From: Streptomyces sp. BK340
GTDB lineage: Bacteria > Actinomycetota > Actinomycetes > Streptomycetales > Streptomycetaceae
Length of the DNA stretch: 64,000 bases
Assembly: GCF_007827595.1 (NCBI RefSeq)
Contig: NZ_VISR01000001.1
Location: 248,001 to 312,000 of the forward strand
Direction of reading: 5' to 3'
The notes under the pieces were generated by a model. The model ran no database searches, was not told where the DNA came from, and saw only the letters and a list, made by a program, of their open reading frames with translations. Shown piece after piece: positions 34,381 to 42,799 of this stretch; within the stretch, counting starts at the first letter, position 1, and each line of letters begins with the position of its first letter. The translations under genes and the position numbers were made by a program.

Positions 34381-35297
34381 CCACCATGACCACCGACACC
34401 ACCACCCAGGACGCCGCCCCCGGCGCGTCCGCACCCGGCGAGGTCGTGCTCGACGCCCGCGGCGTGACCATGCGCTTCGGCGGTCTGACGGCCGTGCGCA
34501 ACGTCGACTTCACCGTCAACAGCGGCGAGATCGTCGGTCTGATCGGCCCCAACGGCGCCGGCAAGACCACGTTCTTCAACTGCCTCACCGGTCTGTACGT
34601 CCCCACCGAGGGCGAGGTCCGCTACAAGGGCCAGGTCCTGCCGCCGAAGTCCTTCAAGGTCACGGCGGCGGGCATCGCCCGTACCTTCCAGAACATCCGT
34701 CTGTTCGCCAACATGACGGTCCTGGAGAACGTGCTGGTCGGCCGTCACACCCGCACCAAGGAGGGCCTGTGGTCCGCGCTGCTGCGCGGCCCCGGCTTCC
34801 ACAAGGCCGAGGCGGCCTCCCGCGCCCGCGCCATGGAACTCCTGGAGTTCGTGGGCCTGGAGGCGAAGGCCGAGCACCTCGCCCGCAACCTCCCCTACGG
34901 CGAGCAGCGCAAGCTGGAGATCGCCCGGGCGCTGGCCAGCGAGCCCGGCCTGCTGCTCCTGGACGAGCCGACCGCCGGTATGAACCCGCAGGAGACCCGG
35001 GCCACCGAGGAACTGGTCTTCGCCATCCGGGACAAGGGCATCGCCGTGCTCGTCATCGAGCACGACATGCGCTTCATCTTCAACCTCTGCGACCGCGTCG
35101 CCGTCCTGGTGCAGGGCCAAAAGCTCGTCGAGGGCGACAGCGCGACCGTGCAGGGCGACGAGCGGGTCGTCGCCGCGTACCTCGGCGAACCCTTCGAGAA
35201 CGCTCCCGGCGACGAGGAGGTCGCCGAGGTCGAGGCGGCCGAGGCGCACGCCGAGGCCACGACGGACGCCGCGCCCGGCAAGGAGAACGACCGATGA
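34377..35297 (+). CDS. livG: Branched-chain amino-acid ABC transporter ATPase (LivG)
   Basis: The 306-residue ATPase has Walker A GPNGAGKTT (about 56-64), the LivG-specific insert with FQNIRLFANMTVLENVLVGRH, the signature NLPYGEQRKLEIARALA, Walker B LLLLDEPTAGMNP with the catalytic Glu, and the H-loop VIEHDMRF. The last 35 residues are an acidic Ala/Glu tail beyond the usual end. Start is GTG 34377 (GTGA overlap) or ATG 34386. It energises transport with LivF. Confidence 0.95.
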   Translation: MTTMTTDTTTQDAAPGASAPGEVVLDARGVTMRFGGLTAVRNVDFTVNSGEIVGLIGPNGAGKTTFFNCLTGLYVPTEGEVRYKGQVLPPKSFKVTAAGIARTFQNIRLFANMTVLENVLVGRHTRTKEGLWSALLRGPGFHKAEAASRARAMELLEFVGLEAKAEHLARNLPYGEQRKLEIARALASEPGLLLLDEPTAGMNPQETRATEELVFAIRDKGIAVLVIEHDMRFIFNLCDRVAVLVQGQKLVEGDSATVQGDERVVAAYLGEPFENAPGDEEVAEVEAAEAHAEATTDAAPGKENDR

Positions 35298-36010
35298 CCG
35301 CACTGCTCGAAGTAGAGGACCTGCGGGTCGCCTACGGCAAGATCGAGGCCGTCAAGGGCATCTCCTTCAAGGTCGACGCCGGCGAGGTGGTCACCCTCAT
35401 CGGCACCAACGGCGCCGGCAAGACCACCACCCTGCGCACGCTCTCCGGTCTGCTGAAGCCGGTCGGCGGGCAGATCAGGTTCAACGGCAAGTCGCTGAAG
35501 AAGGTCCCGGCCCACGAGGTGGTCTCGCTGGGGCTCGCCCACTCCCCCGAGGGGCGGCACATCTTCCCGCGCATGACCATCGAGGACAACCTGCGCCTCG
35601 GTGCGTTCCTGCGGAGCGACAAGCCGGGCATCGAGAAGGACATCCAGCGCGCCTACGACCTCTTCCCCATCCTCGGGGAGCGCAGGAAGCAGGCGGCCGG
35701 CACCCTCTCCGGCGGTGAGCAGCAGATGCTGGCGATGGGCCGCGCCCTGATGTCCCAGCCGAAGCTGCTGATGCTGGACGAGCCGTCCATGGGTCTGTCG
35801 CCGATCATGATGCAGAAGATCATGGCGACGATCGCCGAGCTGAAGTCCCAGGGCACGACGATCCTGCTGGTCGAGCAGAACGCCCAGGCGGCGCTCTCGC
35901 TCGCCGACCAGGGCCATGTCATGGAGGTCGGCAACATCGTCCTGTCCGGCACGGGCCAGGACCTGCTGCACGACGAGTCGGTCCGCAAGGCGTACCTCGG
36001 CGAGGACTAG
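35294..36010 (+). CDS. livF: Branched-chain amino-acid ABC transporter ATPase (LivF)
   Basis: The 238-residue ATPase shows Walker A GTNGAGKTT (about 36-44), LAHSPEGRHIFPRMTIEDNL, the signature TLSGGEQQMLAMGRALM, Walker B LLMLDEPSMGLSP and H-loop variant LLVEQN, where Gln-Asn follows Glu as is normal in LivF. It overlaps livG by four bases (ATGA). It is the last gene of the operon; a bidirectional hairpin follows at 36095. Confidence 0.96.
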   Translation: MTALLEVEDLRVAYGKIEAVKGISFKVDAGEVVTLIGTNGAGKTTTLRTLSGLLKPVGGQIRFNGKSLKKVPAHEVVSLGLAHSPEGRHIFPRMTIEDNLRLGAFLRSDKPGIEKDIQRAYDLFPILGERRKQAAGTLSGGEQQMLAMGRALMSQPKLLMLDEPSMGLSPIMMQKIMATIAELKSQGTTILLVEQNAQAALSLADQGHVMEVGNIVLSGTGQDLLHDESVRKAYLGED

Positions 36011-36043
36011 CCGCTCCGCTCGGAAGGCCGTCCCCGCACTGCG

Positions 36044-36083
36044 GATCGGCTGTGGCTGGTCGAGCAGTTCCCCGCGCCCCCCA
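36044..36083 (-). repeat. Scattered Streptomyces intergenic repeat, copy B (inverted)
   Basis: Read on the minus strand it gives GGGGCGCGGGGAACTGCTCG and then ACCAGCCACAGC, matching copy A at 12905-12950 with few changes. It lies between livF and the bidirectional terminator. Confidence 0.7.
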
Positions 36084-36094
36084 TGGGACGCGAA

Positions 36095-36127
36095 GGCCCG
36101 CGCCCCCCTTCTCCGGGGGCGCGGGCC
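36095..36127. terminator. Bidirectional terminator between livF and pdtaR
   Basis: GGCCCGCGCCCCC (36095-36107) and GGGGGCGCGGGCC (36115-36127) make a perfect 13-bp stem with a 7-base loop, between two convergent stops. Confidence 0.9.
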
Positions 36128-36148
36128 TCGTCGTTCCGGTGGCGGAGG

Positions 36149-36805
36149 TCAGGCCTTCTTCGCGGCCTTCTTCTCCTCGTTGTCCGCGATGACCGCCTCG
36201 GCGACCTGCTGCATCGACATCCGGCGGTCCATGGAGGTCTTCTGGATCCAGCGGAAGGCGGCGGGCTCGGTGAGCCCGTACTCGGTCTGCAGGACGGACT
36301 TGGCGCGGTCGACCAGCTTGCGGGTCTCCAGCCGCAGGCTGAGGTCGGCGACCTCCTGCTCCAGCTGCTTCAGTTCGGTGAAGCGGGAGACGGCCATCTC
36401 GATGGCCGGTACGACGTCGCTCTTGCTGAACGGCTTCACCAGGTAGGCCATGGCACCGGCGTCCCGGGCGCGCTCGACGAGGTCGCGCTGGGAGAAGGCG
36501 GTGAGCATGAGGACCGGGGCGATGGACTCCTCGGCGATCTTCTCCGCCGCGGAGATGCCGTCCAGCTTGGGCATCTTCACATCGAGGATCACCAGGTCCG
36601 GCCGGTGCTCGCGGGCCAGCTCCACGGCCTGCTCCCCGTCCCCGGCCTCGCCGACGACGGTGTACCCCTCCTCCTCCAGCATCTCTTTCAGGTCGAGCCG
36701 GATCAGCGCCTCGTCCTCGGCGATGACGACACGGGTCGTCAGCGGAGGCACGTGCGACTTGTCGTCGTCGGGCGCGTCTACGGGCTGGGGCGACTCGGCG
36801 GTCAC
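36149..36805 (-). CDS. pdtaR: ANTAR response regulator (PdtaR type)
   Basis: The 218-residue protein has a receiver domain (about 24-140: VVIAEDEALIRLDL, phosphoacceptor D75 in LVILDVKMPKLDG, LTAFSQ, and YLVKPFSKSD) and a C-terminal ANTAR RNA-binding domain (about 150-205: LETRKLVDRAKSVLQTEYGLTEPAAFRWIQKTSMDRR). ANTAR proteins bind paired hairpins in mRNA and prevent termination when phosphorylated; in M. tuberculosis PdtaR works with the sensor PdtaS. A Lys/Ala tail ends the protein. No histidine kinase gene is nearby. It is divergent from the tRNA gene. Confidence 0.93.
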   Translation of the reverse strand: MTAESPQPVDAPDDDKSHVPPLTTRVVIAEDEALIRLDLKEMLEEEGYTVVGEAGDGEQAVELAREHRPDLVILDVKMPKLDGISAAEKIAEESIAPVLMLTAFSQRDLVERARDAGAMAYLVKPFSKSDVVPAIEMAVSRFTELKQLEQEVADLSLRLETRKLVDRAKSVLQTEYGLTEPAAFRWIQKTSMDRRMSMQQVAEAVIADNEEKKAAKKA

Positions 36806-36835
36806 GGGGGCTCCTCGTTCAGGGCAGGGGTACTG

Positions 36836-36866
36836 CTGACAAGAGCCTACCTAGCTACGGTATGGT
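36836..36866 (+). promoter_or_regulatory. Candidate tRNA promoter
   Basis: CTGACA (36836-36841) and TATGGT (36861-36866) are spaced 19 bases apart, about 40 bases before the tRNA. TACGGT at 36856-36861 is an alternative -10. The spacing is a little long for the first pair. Confidence 0.45.
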
Positions 36867-36905
36867 GGACGCGCGGAGGGTCGGGGGAAACCTTGGATTC
36901 TGCGA

Positions 36906-36980
36906 GCCCCGGTAGCCCAATTGGCAGCAGGCAACGGATTCAAAACCCGTACAGTGTCGGTTCGAGTCCGACCCGGGGCA
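36906..36980 (+). tRNA. tRNA with CAA anticodon (nominally Leu), class I shape
   Basis: The 75 bases fold as a cloverleaf: acceptor GCCCCGG (36906-36912) with CCGGGGC (36973-36979) and discriminator A; D arm GCC...GGC with a large loop holding AATTGG; anticodon stem ACGG/CCGT with loop TTCAAAA giving anticodon CAA at 36941-36943; variable loop ACAGT of only five bases; T arm GTCGG-TTCGAGT-CCGAC. CCA is not encoded. CAA reads the leucine codon UUG, but leucine tRNAs normally have a long class II variable arm. The fifth anticodon-stem pair is an A-C mismatch. Charging by LeuRS is therefore uncertain. Confidence 0.85.
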
Positions 36981-37013
36981 CTTTTCCTTGGATTCCAAGG
37001 TCACTGAATTGGC

Positions 37014-37040
37014 GGGCCCCTCCGGGTGAGGGGCCCTTTT
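37014..37040 (+). terminator. Rho-independent terminator after the tRNA
   Basis: GGGCCCCTC (37014-37022) and GAGGGGCCC (37028-37036) form a 9-bp stem with loop CGGGT, followed by TTTT. It lies 33 bases after the tRNA and also beyond the pyk stop on the other strand. A smaller hairpin CCTTGG-ATT-CCAAGG (36986-37000) lies just before it. Confidence 0.88.
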
Positions 37041-37068
37041 CCATGCCCTTGTCCCACCCCGGGGTCCG

Positions 37069-38505
37069 CTATTTGGGACTGTCGTCCTCGCCGATGTGGT
37101 GCACCCGGACCATGTTGGTCGAGCCGGAGACGCCGGGCGGGGAACCCGCCGTGATGACCACGACGTCACCTTTCCGGCAGCGGCCGTACTTCAGGAGCAG
37201 CTCGTCCACCTGGTCGACCATGGCGTCCGTGGAGTCGACGTGCGGGCCGAGGAAGGTCTCCGCGCCCCAGGTGAGGCTGAGCTGGGAGCGGGTGGCCTGC
37301 TCCGGGGTGAAGGCCAGCAGCGGGATGGGCGAGCGGTAGCGGGACAGGCGGCGGGCCGTGTCTCCCGACTGGGTGAACGCCACCAGGAACTTCGCCCCGA
37401 GGAAGTCGCCCATCTCGGCCGCGGCCCGGGCGACGGCGCCGCCCTGGGTGCGGGGCTTGTTCCGCTCGGTCAGCGGCGGCAGACCCTTGGCGAGCAGGTC
37501 CTCCTCGGCCGCCTCGACGATCTTCGCCATCGTCCGCACCGTCTCGATCGGGTACTTGCCGACGCTGGTCTCGCCGGACAGCATCACCGCGTCCGTGCCG
37601 TCGATGACCGCGTTGGCGACGTCCGAGGCCTCGGCGCGGGTCGGGCGGGAGTTGTCGATCATCGAGTCCAGCATCTGGGTGGCCACGATGACCGGCTTGG
37701 CGTTGCGCTTGGCGAGCTTGACCGCGCGCTTCTGCACGATCGGGACCTGCTCCAGCGGCATCTCCACGCCCAGGTCGCCGCGCGCGACCATGATGCCGTC
37801 GAAGGCCGCGACGATGTCGTCGATGTTGTCGACCGCCTGCGGCTTCTCCACCTTGGCGATCACCGGGAGGCGGCGGCCCTCCTCGCCCATGATGCGGTGG
37901 ACGTCCGTGGCGTCCCTGCCGCTGCGCACGAAGGACAGGGCGATGACGTCGAAGCCGGTGTGCAGCGCCCAGCGCAGGTCGTCCTCGTCCTTTTTGGAGA
38001 GGGCGGGCACGGAGACGGCGACGCCGGGGAGGTTCAGGCCCTTGTGGTCGGAGATGACGCCGCCCTCGATCACCCGGGTGCGGACCCGGGGGCCGTCGAC
38101 GGCGGTGACCTCCAGGCAGACCTTGCCGTCGTCCACCAGGACGCGCTCACCCGGGGTGACATCGGCGGCGAGGCCGGCATAGGTGGTGCCGCAGACGTGC
38201 CGGTCGCCCTCGACGCCCTCCTCCACGGTGATGGTGAAGGAGTCGCCGCGTTCAAGGAGTACGGGACCTTCACTGAAGCGGCCGAGCCGGATCTTCGGAC
38301 CTTGAAGGTCGGCGAGGATTCCGACGCTGCGGCCGGTCTCGTCGGCCGCCTTTCGTACGTGCCGGTATCGCTCCTCGTGCTCGGCGTGGGTGCCGTGGCT
38401 GAGGTTGAAGCGGGCGACGTCCATTCCGGCCTCGACCAGTGCCTTGATCTGGTCGTACGAGTCGGTGGCGGGCCCCAGAGTACAGACGATCTTTGCTCGG
38501 CGCAT
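37069..38505 (-). CDS. pyk: Pyruvate kinase
   Basis: The 478-residue enzyme converts phosphoenolpyruvate and ADP to pyruvate and ATP. It opens MRRAKIVCTLGPATDSYDQIKALVEAG as usual, with ARFNLSHG, LADLQGPKIR, VIAKVEKPQAVDNIDDI (catalytic Lys), VARGDLGVEMPLEQVPIVQK and ATQMLDSMIDNSRPTRAEASDVANAVIDGTDAVMLSGE. The C-terminal allosteric domain is complete. It is alone on its transcript, with an AT-richer upstream region that holds two very short frames (see the small ORF at 38558). Confidence 0.97.
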   Translation of the reverse strand: MRRAKIVCTLGPATDSYDQIKALVEAGMDVARFNLSHGTHAEHEERYRHVRKAADETGRSVGILADLQGPKIRLGRFSEGPVLLERGDSFTITVEEGVEGDRHVCGTTYAGLAADVTPGERVLVDDGKVCLEVTAVDGPRVRTRVIEGGVISDHKGLNLPGVAVSVPALSKKDEDDLRWALHTGFDVIALSFVRSGRDATDVHRIMGEEGRRLPVIAKVEKPQAVDNIDDIVAAFDGIMVARGDLGVEMPLEQVPIVQKRAVKLAKRNAKPVIVATQMLDSMIDNSRPTRAEASDVANAVIDGTDAVMLSGETSVGKYPIETVRTMAKIVEAAEEDLLAKGLPPLTERNKPRTQGGAVARAAAEMGDFLGAKFLVAFTQSGDTARRLSRYRSPIPLLAFTPEQATRSQLSLTWGAETFLGPHVDSTDAMVDQVDELLLKYGRCRKGDVVVITAGSPPGVSGSTNMVRVHHIGEDDSPK

Positions 38506-38557
38506 GATTCGAGCCTAGGCCTTACCCGTCGGTAGAGAATCCGGGCCACATGACCAC

Positions 38558-38608
38558 TCAACAACCTTTGAGTAAAGGGCTATTGACAAGTGTTGAATTG
38601 TGCGGCAT
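38558..38608 (-). CDS. Possible 16-codon leader ORF upstream of pyk
   Basis: An ATG at 38608 is preceded by AGGAG four bases upstream and reads MPHNSTLVNSPLLKGC before a TGA at 38558, ending 52 bases before pyk. Codon 12 is TTA, the codon read only by the bldA tRNA in Streptomyces. Another tiny frame, MTEKNRS (38639-38616), with GGGGAAG before it, ends inside the AGGAG. The region is AT-rich, so both may be accidents of promoter DNA. No homology claim is made. Confidence 0.25.
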   Translation of the reverse strand: MPHNSTLVNSPLLKGC

Positions 38609-38659
38609 CCCGCTCCTATGAGCGATTCTTTTCGGTCATAACTTCCCCGCGTCCGGAAT

Positions 38660-39355
38660 TCACAGCCGCGGCGGTACCAGTGTGAACTGAGCGCTGACCT
38701 GGGCGGTGACGCGCAGTCGCGAGGGTTCCAGATCGAGGGGTTCGGCGGGCTCGGCCGCTTCGGCCATGCTCATGCGCCGGGCACCCCGCGCGAAGGCGGC
38801 CCCGCCGGCCCGCGGCCGCTCGGCGCCGGTGTCGGCCAGTTCGACCAGGGCGGCGATCGAGGTGCCGAGGGCCTCGGCGTACTCCCGGGCGCGCTGGAGC
38901 GCCTCGCCGACCGCCCGCCGCCGGGCCTCGGCGTGCACGGGCGAGCCGGGGCGCAGGGACCACCAGGGGCCGTCGACCCGGGTCAGCTCCAAGTCGGCCA
39001 GCCGCGTGGTCAGTTCACCGAGGACGGTGAAGTCCGAGAACTCGGCGCCGAGGTGGACCCGGCCCTGGTAGCTGCGCACCCGCTCGCCCCGGCCGCGCTC
39101 GGTCAGTTCCGGGGTGATGGAGAAGGCTCCGGTGGACAGCTCCTCCACCGCGTCCCCGTAGGACTTCACCAGGTCGAGGACGGCGGCGTTGCGCCGGGTG
39201 AGGTCGTCCAGGGTGGAGCGCCGGTCGCGGCCGCGGGCGGTCACGGTCACGCCGATGCGGGCGATCTCGGGCTCGACGTCGAGTTCGGCCTCGCCGCGGA
39301 CCACGAGGAGAGGGGCGTCGGGGGTGCCGTACGGGACGGCCGACGGAGAGGTCAT
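38660..39355 (-). CDS. SIMPL-domain protein
   Basis: The 231-residue protein matches the SIMPL (DUF541) pattern: VVRGEAELDVEPEIARIGVTVTARGRDRRSTLDDLTRRN near the start, LSTGAFSITPELTERGRGERVRSYQGRVHLGAEF in the middle and AVGEALQRAREYAEALGTSIAALVEL later. SIMPL proteins in other bacteria are periplasmic or cytoplasmic and respond to oxidative stress; here there is no signal peptide. I start at ATG 39355; an upstream ATG at 39406 would add 17 basic residues. Confidence 0.8.
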   Translation of the reverse strand: MTSPSAVPYGTPDAPLLVVRGEAELDVEPEIARIGVTVTARGRDRRSTLDDLTRRNAAVLDLVKSYGDAVEELSTGAFSITPELTERGRGERVRSYQGRVHLGAEFSDFTVLGELTTRLADLELTRVDGPWWSLRPGSPVHAEARRRAVGEALQRAREYAEALGTSIAALVELADTGAERPRAGGAAFARGARRMSMAEAAEPAEPLDLEPSRLRVTAQVSAQFTLVPPRL

Positions 39356-39504
39356 ACGTCCCACTCTGTCACGCACCTCCCGCTTCGGCGGCCGGAGTTC
39401 ACGCATCAGGTCACCAGATCGCAACCTCTTGGACCTGTTGCCGTCGGTCATGACCAGGTCAGAATCTACGCGCGTTGTTGACCATTCGCCGAGGAGACCG
39501 AGAG

Positions 39505-41310
39505 ATGCCTTTGAACCGCCGGAAGTTCCTGAAGAAGTCCGCCGCGACGGGCGCGGGGGTCGCTGTCGCCGGTGCGGCGGCGGCTCCGGCGGCCGACGCG
39601 GCCGAGCAGCAGACGCCCGGGAAGCACGTGAAGCGCCACTCGCTCACCGTCATGGGCACCACCGACCTGCACGGCCACGTCTTCAACTGGGACTACTTCA
39701 AGAACGCGGAGTACACCGACAAGGCGGGCAACGCCCAGGGGCTGGCCCGGATCTCGACCCTGGTCAACCGGATCCGCGCGGAGAAGGGCCACTGCAACAC
39801 GCTGCTGCTGGACGCCGGCGACACGATCCAGGGCACCCCGCTGACGTACTACTACGCCAAGGTCGACCCGATCACCGCCAAGGGCGGCCCGGTGCACCCG
39901 ATGGCGCAGGCGATGAACGCGATCGGGTACGACGCCGCCGCGCTCGGCAACCACGAGTTCAACTACGGCATCGAGACCCTGCGCAAGTTCGAGGAGCAGC
40001 TGGACTTCCCGCTGCTCGGCGCCAACGCGGTCGACGCGAAGACGCTGCGGCCCGCCTTCCCGCCGTACTTCGTCAAGACCTTCCACGTGCCCGGCGCCCG
40101 TCCGGTCAAGGTGGCCGTGCTCGGTCTGACCAACCCCGGCATCGCGATCTGGGACAAGGCGTACGTGCAGGGCAAGCTGGCGTTCCCCGGCCTGGAGGAG
40201 CAGGCCGCGAAGTGGGTGCCGAAGCTGAAGGCGCTGGGCGCGGACGTCGTCGTGGTCTCGGCGCACTCCGGGTCCTCCGGCACCTCGTCCTACGGTGACC
40301 AGCTGCCGTACGTGGAGAACGCGGCCGCCAACGTGGCCAAGCAGGTCCCGGGCATCGACGCGATCCTCGTCGGGCACGCGCACGTGGAGATCCCGGAGCT
40401 GAAGGTCACCAACGACAGGACCGGGAAGACGGTCGTGCTGTCGGAGCCGCTGGCCTACGCGGAGCGGCTGTCCGTGTTCGACATCGAGCTGGTCTTCGAG
40501 AAGGGCCGGTGGACCGTCGAGTCCGTCTCGTCGAAGGTGCTCAACTCCAACTCGGTCGCCGACGACCCGAAGATCACCAAGCTGCTCGCCGACGAGCACG
40601 CGAAGGTCGTCACGTACGTGAACCAGGTCGTCGGCACCGCGACCGCGACCCTGACGACGGTCGAGGCCCGCTACAAGGACGCCCCGATCATCGACCTGAT
40701 CACCAGGGTCCAGGAGGACGTGGTCAAGGCCGCGCTGGCGGGCACCGAGTACGCCGCGCTGCCGGTCCTCGCGCAGGCCTCGCCGTTCTCCCGCACCTCC
40801 GAGATCCCGGCCGGCGACGTGACCGTCCGGGACCTGTCGAGCCTGTACGTGTACGACAACACGCTGGTCGCCAAGCTGCTGACGGGTGCGCAGGTGCGGG
40901 CGTACCTGGAGTACTCGGCGGCGTACTACGTCCAGACGGCCGCCGACGCCGCCGTCGACGTGGAGAAGCTGACCAACGAGGGCGGCCGCCCCGACTACAA
41001 CTACGACTACGTCTCGGGCCTGTCGTACGACATCGACATCGCCCAGCCGGCCGGTTCGCGGATCAAGAACCTCACCTTCAAGGGTGCCGCGCTGGACGAC
41101 GCCCAGCAGTTCGTGTTCGCGGTGAACAACTACCGCGCCAACGGCGGCGGCGCCTTCCCGCACGTCGCGTCGGCCAGGGAACTGTGGTCGGAGTCGACGG
41201 AGATCCGCACCCGGATCGCGGAGTGGGTGACCGCGAAGGGCGTCCTGGACCCGAAGGACTTCGCGTCCGTGGACTGGAAGCTCACGCGGAACGGCACGCC
41301 CGTCTTCTAG
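39505..41310 (+). CDS. Tat-exported 5'-nucleotidase / metallophosphatase
   Basis: The 601-residue protein has a twin-arginine signal (NRRKFLKKSAATGAG) and cleavage near AADAAE (about residue 33). The N-terminal metallophosphoesterase domain shows TTDLHGHVFNWD, DAGDTIQG, GNHEFNYG, VSAHSG and GHAHVEIP, which hold the dimetal ligands. The C-terminal domain (about 370-560) is the 5'-nucleotidase substrate domain, with VYDNTLVAKLLTGAQVRAYLE and FAVNNYRANGGGAFP. It would release phosphate and nucleosides from nucleotides outside the cell. GAGGAG precedes ATG 39505. It is divergent from the SIMPL gene. Confidence 0.93.
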   Translation: MPLNRRKFLKKSAATGAGVAVAGAAAAPAADAAEQQTPGKHVKRHSLTVMGTTDLHGHVFNWDYFKNAEYTDKAGNAQGLARISTLVNRIRAEKGHCNTLLLDAGDTIQGTPLTYYYAKVDPITAKGGPVHPMAQAMNAIGYDAAALGNHEFNYGIETLRKFEEQLDFPLLGANAVDAKTLRPAFPPYFVKTFHVPGARPVKVAVLGLTNPGIAIWDKAYVQGKLAFPGLEEQAAKWVPKLKALGADVVVVSAHSGSSGTSSYGDQLPYVENAAANVAKQVPGIDAILVGHAHVEIPELKVTNDRTGKTVVLSEPLAYAERLSVFDIELVFEKGRWTVESVSSKVLNSNSVADDPKITKLLADEHAKVVTYVNQVVGTATATLTTVEARYKDAPIIDLITRVQEDVVKAALAGTEYAALPVLAQASPFSRTSEIPAGDVTVRDLSSLYVYDNTLVAKLLTGAQVRAYLEYSAAYYVQTAADAAVDVEKLTNEGGRPDYNYDYVSGLSYDIDIAQPAGSRIKNLTFKGAALDDAQQFVFAVNNYRANGGGAFPHVASARELWSESTEIRTRIAEWVTAKGVLDPKDFASVDWKLTRNGTPVF

Positions 41311-41386
41311 GCCGTACAGGCAGGAGACCGGTCCCCGGACGGCCACGCACAGATTGCGGGTCACCGTCCCGGGGGCCGGGGGCCTT

Positions 41387-42799
41387 CTACCTCTCGTCCA
41401 CCAGCGGGGTCAGCCGCGTCGTCTGCCTGGTCTGTGGCACCCGGGACCGCGGCTCCTGCAGTCCGTACGTGGTGAAGGACGTCCGGGTGGGCAGTGGGTA
41501 CGGCTCCTTGCCCGTGAGGGAGTTGAGGATGGTGGCGCTGCGCCAGGCGGCGAGCCCGAGGTCGGGGGTGCCGACGCCGTGGGCGTGGAGTCCGGTGTTC
41601 TGGACGTACACCGACCCGGTGACCGAGGGGTCGAGGATCAGCCGGAAATCCCCCTCGATACGCGGTCGTTCGCTGCTGTCGCGGCGCATGTAGGGGTCGA
41701 GGCCCGCGAGGAGGCGGCCCAGCGGGCGCTCGCGGTAGCCGGTGGCGAGGACGACGGCGTCCGTGGTGAGCCGGGAGCGGCTGCCCTGCTGGACGTGCTC
41801 CAGGTGGAGTTCGACCTTGGTGGTGGCGACACGGCCGGCGGTTCGGACGCGGACCCCGGGAGTCAGGACCGCGTCGGGCCAGCCTCCGTCCAGGGTGCGC
41901 CGGTACAGCTCGTCGTGGATGTCGGCGAGGGTGCCGGCGTCGATGCCTTTGTGCAGCTGCCACTGGGCGGCGACCAGCCGGTCGCGCACGGGTTCGGCGA
42001 GGGCGTGGAAGTAGCGGGTGTAGTCGGGCGTGAAGTGTTCCAGGCCGAGCTTGGAGTACTCCATCGGCGCGAACGCCTCGCTCCGGCCGATCCAGTGCAG
42101 CCGCTCGCGTCCGGCGGGGCGGTGGCGCAGCAGGTCGAGGAAGACCTCGGCGCCCGACTGTCCGGAGCCGACGACGGTGACGTGCTCGGCGGCGAGCACC
42201 GTGGCTCGGTGGTCGAGGTAGTCGGCGGCGTGGACGACCGGGACGCCGGGGGCCTCGACGAGAGGCTGCAGCGGGTCGGGCACGTAGGGGGCGGTGCCCA
42301 CGCCGAGGACGACGTTGCGGGTGTAGGTGCGGCCCAGCGCCTCGGCCTCGCCCTCGGCGTCGAGCTGGGTGAAGTCGACCTCGAACACGTCGCGTTCGGG
42401 GTTCCAGCGGACCGCGTCGACCTGGCGGCCGAAGCGCAGCCCGGGGAGGTTCTCGGAGACCCAGCGGCAGTAGGCGTCGTACTCGGCACGCTGGATCTGG
42501 AAGCGCTCGGCGAAGTAGAAGGGGAAGAGCCGCTCGCGGGTCCTGAGGTAGTTGAGGAAGCTCCAGGGGCTGGTGGGGTCGGCGAGGGTCACCAGGTCGG
42601 CGAGGAAAGGCACTTGGATGGTGGCGCCCTCGATGAGGAGACCGGGGTGCCAGGCGAAGGCGTGGCGCTGCTCGTAGAAGACGGCGTCGAGTTCGGCGAG
42701 CGGGTGGGCGAGGGCGGCGAGGGACAGGTTGCAGGGTCCGATGCCGATGCCGACCAGGTCGCGCGGGGACTCGGGCTCGTGGCGTGGAGGGTTGGTCAT
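41387..42799 (-). CDS. L-lysine/diamine N-hydroxylase (DesB/IucD-like flavin monooxygenase)
   Basis: The 470-residue protein is an NADPH-dependent N-hydroxylating monooxygenase. It has the FAD motif VGIGIGPCNLSLAAL (about 16-30), the substrate segment GLLIEGATIQVPFLADLVTLADPTSPWSFLNYLR, the NADPH motif VTVVGSGQSGAEVFLDLL and ATGYRERPL near the end. This group hydroxylates lysine, ornithine or, in DesB, cadaverine for hydroxamate siderophores. It overlaps the decarboxylase gene as ATGA, the same order as desA-desB. No acyltransferase (desC) or NIS synthetase (desD) gene follows; the next gene is the convergent nucleotidase. Confidence 0.88.
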   Translation of the reverse strand: MTNPPRHEPESPRDLVGIGIGPCNLSLAALAHPLAELDAVFYEQRHAFAWHPGLLIEGATIQVPFLADLVTLADPTSPWSFLNYLRTRERLFPFYFAERFQIQRAEYDAYCRWVSENLPGLRFGRQVDAVRWNPERDVFEVDFTQLDAEGEAEALGRTYTRNVVLGVGTAPYVPDPLQPLVEAPGVPVVHAADYLDHRATVLAAEHVTVVGSGQSGAEVFLDLLRHRPAGRERLHWIGRSEAFAPMEYSKLGLEHFTPDYTRYFHALAEPVRDRLVAAQWQLHKGIDAGTLADIHDELYRRTLDGGWPDAVLTPGVRVRTAGRVATTKVELHLEHVQQGSRSRLTTDAVVLATGYRERPLGRLLAGLDPYMRRDSSERPRIEGDFRLILDPSVTGSVYVQNTGLHAHGVGTPDLGLAAWRSATILNSLTGKEPYPLPTRTSFTTYGLQEPRSRVPQTRQTTRLTPLVDER

